This document shows, in pieces, positions 28,425-34,398 of a stretch of DNA of 34,398 bases. The position numbers and the translations under genes are program-made. The stretch comes from a virus. The notes under the pieces were generated by a model that worked only from the letters and a program-made list of their open reading frames with translations, made no database searches and was not told the DNA's origin. Each line of letters begins with the position of its first letter. Positions within the stretch are counted from its first letter, which is position 1. The stretch spans positions 1 through 34,398 of IMG/VR virus record IMGVR_UViG_3300044615_001866; one strand, 5' to 3'.

Positions 28425-28748
28425 ATGCTTTCTACGAATACCAGGTTGCGCGTTGAATTCATCTGTGAACGCATTTCTCAGAAAGCACCAGTTGAACTTA
28501 ACGATATGGCCTGGATCCAGAAGCTAGCTTCTAGGAATCCTACCGTAGATAGCCAACTTAGAAAAGCTCGTCGCACTGCGATCCAGGGAGACGCAGGTCA
28601 AGACACATTGGATGGATTCTGCAACAAAATGGACCTCGGAGACCCAGATCCCAACGAGCATCTCACAGGTCCGCAAGATCCGTTGACGTTGGCTGAATGG
28701 TTTTCAAATAAACGCAAATGGTTCCGTGGACAGGTTGACAGCAACTGA
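28425..28748 (+). CDS. conserved cyanophage-type protein (MDLGDPDPNEHL type)
   Basis: A 107-residue protein. An N-terminal helical part (LRVEFICERISQKAPVELND, MAWIQKLASRN), a basic helix (QLRKARRTAIQ) and a signature MDLGDPDPNEHLTGPQDPLT then LAEWFSNKRKWFR. The pattern matches small proteins I associate with cyanophages; the function is unknown. A TATACT element about 30 bases before the ATG might be a -10. Confidence 0.7.
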   Translation: MLSTNTRLRVEFICERISQKAPVELNDMAWIQKLASRNPTVDSQLRKARRTAIQGDAGQDTLDGFCNKMDLGDPDPNEHLTGPQDPLTLAEWFSNKRKWFRGQVDSN

Positions 28749-28783
28749 TATTTCCTTAAAATAAAGGACCCTTAACCAGGCCG

Positions 28784-29131
28784 ATGCTCTGCCGGAGCTG
28801 CTCCAGCAAAAACACGCGTGTAACCTGCACCGAAAAGCATGCGACGTATACCAAGCGGTATTGCCGCTGCCTCGACTGTGGTCACAGATTTAGAACCGTC
28901 GAAAAATATGAATTCCCTAAGCCAGGTCCACCGAAGAACTACAGCCGTCCAGGTCGAATTGCTCGGGGCAGTGATCATGGCCACTCAATTCTTACCGAAG
29001 CTAATGTTCTGGAAATGCGCCAACTTTTTAGGAGTGGTTGGACGCTACAAGAATTAAAAGATAAGTTTGGGATGAGCTCATCGTATATTTCAAAAATCGT
29101 CAACTACAAACAATGGAAGCACGTAGCGTAG
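28784..29131 (+). CDS. zinc-ribbon + HTH protein
   Basis: A 115-residue protein. CRSCSSKN (Cys 3, 6) and CRCLDCGHRF (Cys 29, 32) form a zinc ribbon like that of NrdR, including the T-K-R-Y-C-R-C-L-D-C-G-H-R-F-R-T layout. The second half has a helix-turn-helix ending YISKIVNYKQWKHVA, related to that of 24129-24590. NrdR represses ribonucleotide reductase genes, but its ATP-cone domain is absent here. A DNA-binding regulator near ThyX is likely. Confidence 0.75.
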   Translation: MLCRSCSSKNTRVTCTEKHATYTKRYCRCLDCGHRFRTVEKYEFPKPGPPKNYSRPGRIARGSDHGHSILTEANVLEMRQLFRSGWTLQELKDKFGMSSSYISKIVNYKQWKHVA

Positions 29132-29337
29132 AACGGTCCCCAATCCAGACGACTGGGTACGTCAACATCCACACTGGTGACTACGCGTTCACCGTGTGCT
29201 CCGGCACCCTTGTGGTCACGTTCGAATTTCTAAAGGAAACAGATATTCGCGAGATGATCTCGTGTTTATCCTGTATGCTTGTGGACGACGAAAAACCGAC
29301 GGATGAGCAGCGTCAAACTGATCTGGATCACACCTGA
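29113..29337 (+). CDS. 74-residue unknown protein
   Basis: Starts at ATG 29113, overlapping the previous gene by 19 bases, and itself overlaps thyX by 35 bases. A beta-rich middle (TTGYVNIHTGDYAFTVCSGT, VVTFEFLKETDIREM), two Cys close together (CLSC) and an acidic tail. The three-gene overlapped string suggests coupled translation with thyX. The function is unknown. Confidence 0.6.
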   Translation: MEARSVERSPIQTTGYVNIHTGDYAFTVCSGTLVVTFEFLKETDIREMISCLSCMLVDDEKPTDEQRQTDLDHT

Positions 29338-29959
29338 AGCGGAAAACACAATTACGTATTGCGCCAGGGTTTCCTCTCCTCAGAATCAGGACAACTACGA
29401 GACAGCGCCCAAGCTACTCGGCTACTGTCTGAAGCAACGCCACTTCTCGATCTTCGAGATGGCCAACATGTGTGTTGAGATCAACACCACACGGTCGATT
29501 TCGGCTCAGTTCATCCGTCATCGTAGTATCGCGATTCAGGAGTTTTCTCAGCGATATTCCGATACCACGAAGTTGGGTTCGCCTGTGATGCCGCATCTTC
29601 GGCGTCAAGATACAAAGAACCGGCAAAATTCAATTGACGACCTTGACGCTGAGCAGGTACAGGGCTTCTATCGCCGCATTGCTACTCAGTTCGAAGAGGC
29701 GGAGCATTTGTACCAGGAGATGATCAGCTATGGGGTAGCCAAAGAATGTGCTCGTGAGGTTTTGCCGATGGCATCACCTACTCGGATCTACGCCAATGGC
29801 AACATCCGTAGCTGGATTACCTACATTGCGCTCCGGGAAAAATCGGGGACGCAAATGGAGCACATGAAAATCGCCAAAGATATTAAGAAGATCTTCTGCG
29901 GTCAACTTCCGAACATCGCTGAAGCCCTGGGTGGCGAAGACACTCCCTGGGAACTATAA
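29303..29959 (+). CDS. thyX: flavin-dependent thymidylate synthase
   Basis: ThyX makes dTMP from dUMP using methylene-tetrahydrofolate and reduced FAD. From ATG 29303 it has 218 residues, the usual length. The signature RHRSIAIQEFS (72-82) matches RHR-x7-S exactly. The AREVLP (150-155) and N-x-R-S-W regions also fit the family's substrate-binding C-terminus. It supplies thymidine for phage DNA replication, consistent with polA 2.6 kb downstream. It looks complete and active. Confidence 0.95.
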   Translation: MSSVKLIWITPEAENTITYCARVSSPQNQDNYETAPKLLGYCLKQRHFSIFEMANMCVEINTTRSISAQFIRHRSIAIQEFSQRYSDTTKLGSPVMPHLRRQDTKNRQNSIDDLDAEQVQGFYRRIATQFEEAEHLYQEMISYGVAKECAREVLPMASPTRIYANGNIRSWITYIALREKSGTQMEHMKIAKDIKKIFCGQLPNIAEALGGEDTPWEL

Positions 29960-29966
29960 TCGTCGG

Positions 29967-30497
29967 ATGGTAGATCCGTTCAACTGTTACGCCAAGCTAA
30001 AGGGTGAGGCAGATTATCTGCTTCATTACAGCAATTGGATTATTAAACACGAGGACCGTTGGACGGATCACTTCGGATTTAAAGCGGTAGAGCTGAATAG
30101 GGAGATTCTTCTAGAGGAAGAACCGCTACTGGCACTCGTTAATATGTATAATCCCATCGCCAGAATGGGGCTGCTGCGGGTCAAACCAAACAATTTTTAC
30201 GACTGGCACGTCGATGAGCATCGGCTGAGCTGCATCAACCTGTTACTGAGTACAGAAAATCACAGCCACACACTATTTGGCATCCAGTACGACCAGCTCA
30301 ATCGTGAGATCCTGGAGCTCAAATATGAGCCTAAACGTTTCTACCTGTTTAACAATCAGGTACAGCACTGCGTCTGTAATCTAGACGAAGATCGATACCT
30401 GTTCTCGATTTACTTCCAGGAAGAAATACGGTTCCAGGATGTCCGCAAGTTGCTCGAAGAGGCCGAGTTGCTTGCAGATCCCGAAGATTCACTTTAG
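29967..30497 (+). CDS. 2OG-Fe(II) oxygenase-like protein
   Basis: From ATG 29967 (a TTG or GTG start further up would overlap thyX), 176 residues. HVDEH at 81-85 gives an H-x-D pair, and QHCVCN (His 134) plus Arg 143 in DEDRYLFSIYF complete the iron and 2-oxoglutarate ligand pattern of a double-stranded beta-helix dioxygenase, near the Asp/Asn hydroxylase type. The substrate is unknown. It directly follows thyX, so a nucleotide or protein modification role in the same unit is possible. Confidence 0.65.
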   Translation: MVDPFNCYAKLKGEADYLLHYSNWIIKHEDRWTDHFGFKAVELNREILLEEEPLLALVNMYNPIARMGLLRVKPNNFYDWHVDEHRLSCINLLLSTENHSHTLFGIQYDQLNREILELKYEPKRFYLFNNQVQHCVCNLDEDRYLFSIYFQEEIRFQDVRKLLEEAELLADPEDSL

Positions 30498-30514
30498 AAT
30501 CTCACTGGTTCTGC

Positions 30515-31025
30515 AGACCCCTGTGCGCACAGGTGCCCCATGATCCTCGTCACTCATGGGATTCCGTCGGTTCAGAGTTGAAGCTGAGCTGCGATGAAGC
30601 AAGACAAGGCTCGGGCCGCACCCGGTAAGGTTCCTAACGCGGAACACCCTTGTCCTTCTTCAACGATCTATAAGACCGCCAATTTGGATCGGGCGATACG
30701 CTAAGCCGCGATACCGAAGCCAAAGGGTGGCGCGGTGAGCGAAGTTCCACCATTTACGGAAGTTTTCAGATTCAACTTCCTTGATGTAGGGACAACCGCG
30801 ATAAGTAAGGGTGGTCATGGGGATACCCACGTACCAACAATAGTATAAACAAAAGCGGAAATGTAGTCGTTTATACAGTAACAGAACTTGTTAAATTAAT
30901 ATAAAGATTTGAGGGTGCGACTCCTCCTTGGCCATGGGAAGAGCCGGTCAGTTACCAGAAGTAGGAAGCGATAAAAACTACTTCTCCCTCGTAATACGGG
31001 CCTGGCATCGCTCTTCTTCGGCCCA
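30515..31025 (+). ncRNA. candidate large structured RNA
   Basis: About 510 nt with no convincing gene but many perfect helices: CCTGTGCGCACAGG palindrome (30520); CCCATGA/TCATGGG (30537, 30554); GTTGAAG/CTTCAAC (30577, 30658) enclosing GACAAGG/CCTTGTC (30603, 30648), which encloses two hairpins CGGG/CCCG and GTTCC/GGAAC; GGAAGTT/AACTTCC (30758, 30774); TGGG-GATA-CCCA (30818); GTATAAAC/GTTTATAC (30843, 30869); AGAAGTAG/CTACTTCT (30957, 30978); GGGCC/GGCCC (30998, 31020). The nested multi-branch plan resembles ornate phage RNAs such as GOLLD or ROOL; class membership is not established. Confidence 0.6.
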
Positions 31026-31028
31026 CTG

Positions 31029-31034
31029 TATAAT
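31029..31034 (+). promoter_or_regulatory. consensus -10 element
   Basis: A perfect TATAAT, preceded by TG, lies 30 bases before the GTG at 31064, at the end of the structured-RNA region. No -35 match is visible at standard spacing. Confidence 0.45.
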
Positions 31035-31063
31035 AGACTCTATGCGCCTAAATTTCGTAACCC

Positions 31064-31294
31064 GTGGTAACCTTAACAAAACCCAAGCTAATAGGAACGG
31101 TAAGCTGTGATTCCGGCAGAATCTCTGTGCTGGATCCGTGTCATCTCGAGGTTTCTGATTCCGGTTCAGTTAGTCTTCCGGCATGGAATCTCCACACCAG
31201 CTTTAAAACGGAGCTCGGTGACGGCGAGTTCTGTGTTTACGCCCAGCGGGACCACCAAGGTCGACTCCGCCGCATCGTAATTGAACTGGAGTGA
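31064..31294 (+). CDS. 76-residue unknown protein
   Basis: GTG 31064 starts a beta-rich protein: LTKPKLIGTVSCDSGRISVL, then DSGSVSLPAWNLHTSF, ending GRLRRIVIELE. Asp/Gly turns between strands suggest a small beta-barrel. It follows the TATAAT at 31029, and its stop overlaps the next GTG. The function is unknown. Confidence 0.6.
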   Translation: MVTLTKPKLIGTVSCDSGRISVLDPCHLEVSDSGSVSLPAWNLHTSFKTELGDGEFCVYAQRDHQGRLRRIVIELE

Positions 31295-31548
31295 GCTACA
31301 TTCAACCCCAGAAAGAGCCCAACCGTTGGCTTCAGGTCGTGCTCCTGGACATGTTGGAACAAAACACCGAAGATTCTCGAGCTGATCTGAAAGAAGGAAT
31401 TACGCGTCTGGCTGCGTGGATTGAACCAGGTCTAATAGATCAGCTATTCGCTGACTGGGTAGATGAATACTTGAGTCTTTTGGCCGAATTAGAAAGCAAT
31501 CGTAGTAGCGATCCGGCATTGTGTTTGCCAGAGGATCGTCCGGAGTAA
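31291..31548 (+). CDS. 85-residue helical protein
   Basis: GTG 31291 overlaps the preceding stop (GTGA). The product has a helical core (NRWLQVVLLDMLEQNTEDSR; DLKEGITRLAAWIEPGLIDQ) and an acidic C-terminus. Its last 149 bases are also the 3' end of the minus-strand gene 31400-32011, so the two genes meet tail-to-tail with overlap. The role is unknown. Confidence 0.6.
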   Translation: MSYIQPQKEPNRWLQVVLLDMLEQNTEDSRADLKEGITRLAAWIEPGLIDQLFADWVDEYLSLLAELESNRSSDPALCLPEDRPE

Positions 31549-32011
31549 TCCCGATAATCTCAAATTCATTCCGGATTACATCATCCGCATACGGTGGGCG
31601 ATACCAATAGAACTCCTGTCTGATTGTGTCGACGCACCACTCTGGGTGATACCGGCACCATCGACTGAAGGCGCGAAACTGTTTATCCGGATCGCCCGAG
31701 GTCGAATCAATAACCAGGGCATCACCAGGCTGCAGAGCCCAGCGGAGGCGAAGGACCTCCTCGAAGCCGCGACGGATCGCTTTGATGCCGACGCGACCGT
31801 TGAAATGATTATCAAGAGAGCGACGTCGTTTATTTTTGCGACGCCAATACCAATCGTTCAGTTGCCGGCGAGATTTACCAATCGCAAATCCGGTATTCCA
31901 AAGGTAATAACCAGGAGCGTATTCCCGTACGGGTTCCAAAAATATTTTGCACAGGTGCCCCTCGACAGTAAATGTAGAAGAGATAAACTTGCGGCGTATT
32001 CGATACGTCAT
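31400..32011 (-). CDS. basic minus-strand protein of unknown function
   Basis: ATG 32011 to the stop at 31400 encodes 203 residues. The sequence looks folded: SSTFTVEGHLCKIFLEP, YYLWNTGFAIGKSRRQLNDW, a basic stretch KNKRRRSLDNHF, then GIKAIRRGFEEVLRLRWAL, GDALVIDSTSGDPDKQFRAF and the Trp/His-rich RWCRYHPEW. The helix-turn-strand with G-D-x-L-V-I-x-S loosely recalls GNAT or RNase H-type folds. Its start lies one base from the plus-strand GTG at 32013, a divergent pair without intergenic DNA. It is the only large minus-strand gene right of 10.8 kb. Confidence 0.6.
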   Translation of the reverse strand: MTYRIRRKFISSTFTVEGHLCKIFLEPVREYAPGYYLWNTGFAIGKSRRQLNDWYWRRKNKRRRSLDNHFNGRVGIKAIRRGFEEVLRLRWALQPGDALVIDSTSGDPDKQFRAFSRWCRYHPEWCVDTIRQEFYWYRPPYADDVIRNEFEIIGITPDDPLANTMPDRYYDCFLIRPKDSSIHLPSQRIADLLDLVQSTQPDA

Positions 32012-32012
32012 T

Positions 32013-32297
32013 GTGGAAGATCTTCTTCGCTTAATCCAGAATGACCCAACACTTTGGGAAATTCTAGAGCAATTAAAGCACCAAGATGAGAGTCCGGAAG
32101 ACTTTCTCCTGAGTGTTGCCCAAATGCTCTCCATTGAATTTGAGGAGCTGCACCGCACCGATCTTAGCGACAAACTGGCCGCTCTCTTCGGTGGTCTGCC
32201 TGCTGAAGCTTTTGTAATGGTGCCCCTGCTGCTGCACATCGCCCTGGACATCTTCTTAATGCGGGCAATTCCTAACCGCGACGCAATTCGGGATTGA
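32013..32297 (+). CDS. 94-residue unknown helical protein
   Basis: GTG 32013 is chosen because the frame upstream is a shadow of the minus gene. All-helical: DLLRLIQNDPTLWEILEQL, an acidic loop, DFLLSVAQMLSIEFEELHR, then a hydrophobic region (AEAFVMVPLLLHIALDIFLM) that might be a membrane span. The next gene starts two bases after its stop. The function is unknown. Confidence 0.55.
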   Translation: MEDLLRLIQNDPTLWEILEQLKHQDESPEDFLLSVAQMLSIEFEELHRTDLSDKLAALFGGLPAEAFVMVPLLLHIALDIFLMRAIPNRDAIRD

Positions 32298-32299
32298 TC

Positions 32300-32533
32300 A
32301 TGCAGACCGGACACGTTTTAGTTTCACACGATCTAGCCAAGGTTTTGTGTCTGACCGGTGACAAGAAAGGGGTGCGACTTGTCGCGATTGAGTCGACTAA
32401 AGAGCTGAACCAGTCCATCTGCTTGGCGGACCTGACGGAAGCCAAGAATATTCATGAAAGGCTTAAGGATGCTGGGTTGATCGGCAGCCTGGAAATCGTT
32501 AATGTGGCTAGGCTTTACAAGAAATTTTACTGA
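32300..32533 (+). CDS. 77-residue unknown protein
   Basis: From ATG 32300. It begins with strands (TGHVLVSHDLAKVLCLTGDK) and continues with a helix (DLTEAKNIHERLKDAGLIGS) and a final strand-helix (EIVNVARLYKKFY). It is an alpha/beta mini-protein directly upstream of polA, with three bases between stop and the polA GTG, so they are probably co-translated. The function is unknown; a replication accessory is a positional guess. Confidence 0.6.
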   Translation: MQTGHVLVSHDLAKVLCLTGDKKGVRLVAIESTKELNQSICLADLTEAKNIHERLKDAGLIGSLEIVNVARLYKKFY

Positions 32534-32536
32534 TCC

Positions 32537-34381
32537 GTGAACCTGATCCTGGACGTGGAGACCAATGGCCTGCTCCATGAGCTGGATCGGATTCACTCGC
32601 TGGTACTGCGGGACGTCGACAGCGGTGAAGTTTATAGTTGCGCGGATCAAGAAGGGTACATTTCGATACAACACGGCCTTGATTTAATCGCCGAGGCGGA
32701 GCAACTGATAGGCCATAATACCCTTAACTTCGACTACCGAGCTCTAAGAAAGGTCTACCCCGGTCTCGTTATGAGACCGAATTGCGATCATGTAGACACG
32801 TTGATCCTGAGTCGTGTTCTGTGGCCAGAGCTTGAGCCGGTAGACGATCAGAAATTCTCCCATATCGCCAACAAGTACCGGGGTCGACACTCTCTTGCGG
32901 CCTGGGGCGAGAGGCTAGGTGTAGAAAAGATTAAGTTCCAGGAAGAGCAGAAAAAAGATCCGGATATCGACAATGTCTGGGACAAATGGACGCCACAGAT
33001 GCAGAATTACTGCGTCGGAGATACGCTGGTCACACTAAAGCTCTACGAATATCTTTCCGCGCAACCGCTAGACCCCAGGTGCCATGACCTGGAGCATGAA
33101 TTTGCGACAATTATGTCGCTTCAAGAGGAATTCGGTTTCCCCTTCAATGAGAAGGCGGCATTCGCTCTGGTTAACACGCTTAAAGCTCGTCGAGCTGAAC
33201 TCGATGATGAGCTCCAAGAAGTATTCCCTCCAATCATCAAGGAGCGTATTTCACCTAAAACCGGGAAGAAACTCAAAACACACATCACTACGTTTAACCC
33301 CGGTTCGCGTCAACAAACTGCCGATCGGTTACGCGAACGTTACCCTGAAATTACGTTCGAAAAAACAGAAAAGGGTAATACCAAGGTTGATGACGATGTT
33401 CTGGAAGTCCTTGGTGAAAAATATCCAGAAGCTAAGATCCTGGCAGAATACCAACTACTGAACAAACGGTTGGGCCAGATCGCCGACGGGAAAGAGGCTT
33501 GGCTGCATCACTGCCGCAAATACGGAGATCGTCGTATTCATGGAGGCGTGAAGACTAACGCCTGTGTGAGTGGTAGATGTTCTCATGTGAGTCCCAACAT
33601 GAGCCAGGTCCCGGCTGTTGGTGCCCCCTATGGATCAGAATGTCGCGCCTTGTTTACGGCTCCAGAGGGCTGGATGCTGGTGGGGACGGACGCTGCTGCA
33701 TTAGAACTTCGAGCTCTTGGTGCGTGGCTTGCTCACTTTGATGGTGGTGAATATGCAAAATTGGTAAGTACTGAAGGCTTTGATATTCATAGTTACAACG
33801 CCAAACTGTTTGGCATCTGGGATGGAGAAGGACAGATTGAAAAGATGCAGCGGAACCTAGCCAAATCTTGCATCTTTGCTGTTTGCTACGGGGCTGGATC
33901 TAGGAAGGTAGGGTCCCTTTTCTATCCAAAAGGTTCCGAGAGCCAAATGATGGCCAAAGGGAAAGAAGTGATCGACACGTTCTACAGGAAGCTTCCGGCA
34001 ATCAAGAAGCTAAAGGACAAGATCGACGAGCGGGTTACGCAGCGAGGCTACCTTACGGGAATCGACGGTAGGCATCTACAGATCAGATCGCGGCACTCGG
34101 CCCTAAACCAGCTGCTCCAATCAACTGGCGCACTGATTATGAAGAATGCGACCTGTATTTTGTACGGGGATCTAAAAAATTATGGCTTTGTTCACGGAGT
34201 TGATTATGGTTTTTGCGGCTTTTTTCACGATGAATGGCAAATAGCGGCGAGAAAAGAATATGTTCAAGTGGTACAAGATACGTCAATCGGTGCGATTGAA
34301 AAATCGGGTAAATACTTTAATCTGCTGTGCCCGTTTACCGGTGAATCCAGGTCGGGGTTTAACTGGATGGAAACGCACTGA
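32537..34381 (+). CDS. polA: DNA polymerase, family A (T7-type) with 3'-5' exonuclease
   Basis: A 614-residue replicative polymerase from GTG 32537. The exonuclease domain has LDVETNG (Asp 6, Glu 8), HNTLNFD (~60-66) and YCVGD (~158-162). The polymerase domain shows motif A GTDAAALELR (Asp ~383), motif B RNLAKSCIFAVCYGAG (~438-453) and motif C FFHDEWQI (~561-568). The position equal to E. coli Pol I residue 762 is Phe (about 446), not Tyr (as in T7) or Leu. It is slightly shorter than T7 gp5 (704 residues). No 5'-3' exonuclease domain is present. A GTG start follows three bases after the preceding stop. Confidence 0.96.
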   Translation: MNLILDVETNGLLHELDRIHSLVLRDVDSGEVYSCADQEGYISIQHGLDLIAEAEQLIGHNTLNFDYRALRKVYPGLVMRPNCDHVDTLILSRVLWPELEPVDDQKFSHIANKYRGRHSLAAWGERLGVEKIKFQEEQKKDPDIDNVWDKWTPQMQNYCVGDTLVTLKLYEYLSAQPLDPRCHDLEHEFATIMSLQEEFGFPFNEKAAFALVNTLKARRAELDDELQEVFPPIIKERISPKTGKKLKTHITTFNPGSRQQTADRLRERYPEITFEKTEKGNTKVDDDVLEVLGEKYPEAKILAEYQLLNKRLGQIADGKEAWLHHCRKYGDRRIHGGVKTNACVSGRCSHVSPNMSQVPAVGAPYGSECRALFTAPEGWMLVGTDAAALELRALGAWLAHFDGGEYAKLVSTEGFDIHSYNAKLFGIWDGEGQIEKMQRNLAKSCIFAVCYGAGSRKVGSLFYPKGSESQMMAKGKEVIDTFYRKLPAIKKLKDKIDERVTQRGYLTGIDGRHLQIRSRHSALNQLLQSTGALIMKNATCILYGDLKNYGFVHGVDYGFCGFFHDEWQIAARKEYVQVVQDTSIGAIEKSGKYFNLLCPFTGESRSGFNWMETH

Positions 34382-34398
34382 CGAACCTTTAATAAGGG

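Noticed and set aside
30498-31063. Group I intron, tmRNA or RNase P RNA
   Set aside because: No interrupted gene, no recognisable P7 or tmRNA ends, and no RNase P conserved core by eye. A T-arm-like GGGTGCGACTCC near 30913 lacks a cloverleaf around it.
30928-31110. 60-residue frame across the end of the structured RNA
   Set aside because: No protein-like pattern, no leader, and it overlaps helices and the TATAAT; the next gene uses a different frame.
1-34398. CRISPR array, insertion sequence, integrase or attachment site
   Set aside because: No regularly spaced repeats with unique spacers, no transposase or recombinase signature, and no tRNA-based att site seen.

Overview
The window reads as part of a tailed-phage genome, most likely a lytic phage of a picocyanobacterium (Synechococcus/Cyanobium type). 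Support is the T7-type family-A DNA polymerase, a T7-style portal carrying a TATEI motif, ThyX, a cyanophage-style tail fibre, and many tiny genes. Terminators are GC-rich hairpins with UUCG/UCCG/GAAA loops. The host is inferred: no psbA-like or other host-diagnostic gene is present, and neither integrase, RNA polymerase nor tRNA was seen.

Layout. (1) Positions 1-10829, minus strand: a late/virion operon transcribed towards position 1. In transcription order it holds a 488-aa membrane-anchored protein, a holin-like protein, several Gly/Ala-rich or disordered virion-type proteins, a protein made of 11-residue repeats, a possible small terminase, the large terminase, an AbrB-like protein, the portal, and the start of a scaffold-like gene. 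The last one is overprinted on the 3' end of the portal gene and runs off the left edge. (2) 10842-11093: a divergent control region with nested inverted repeats. (3) 11094-14175, plus: small genes behind a recurrent 5' leader cassette, plus a repeat-rich candidate origin/regulatory region at 12543-13201. (4) 14204-22892, plus: about 30 small, tightly packed, mostly unknown early-type genes, many starting after an A/C-only leader without Shine-Dalgarno, interrupted by arrays of inverted or direct repeats and by terminators. One small gene (18005-18145) is on the minus strand. (5) 23038-25960: HNH, HTH and stand-alone AP2 proteins. (6) 25998-28148: a tail fibre encoded on the early strand, away from the virion operon. 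(7) 28212-30497: small genes, a zinc-ribbon/HTH protein, ThyX and a 2OG-Fe(II)-oxygenase-like protein. (8) 30498-31063: about 560 nt without a convincing gene but dense with perfect helices, a candidate large structured RNA. (9) 31064-34381: small genes, one minus-strand gene overlapping its neighbour tail-to-tail, and DNA polymerase A.

The early strand supplies nucleotide metabolism (ThyX), replication (PolA) and many small regulators or host-takeover candidates (ribbon-helix-helix, HTH, zinc-ribbon and AP2 proteins). The minus strand builds and packages the head. The most interesting items are the portal/scaffold overprint, the structured RNA, the repeated promoter-hairpin-RBS cassette, the iteron-like repeats around 12.6 kb, and the hendecad-repeat virion-operon protein. 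Several genes of 42-58 codons (12414, 13202, 14416, 17095, 19842, 21655, 28212) were found by reading the sequence directly.
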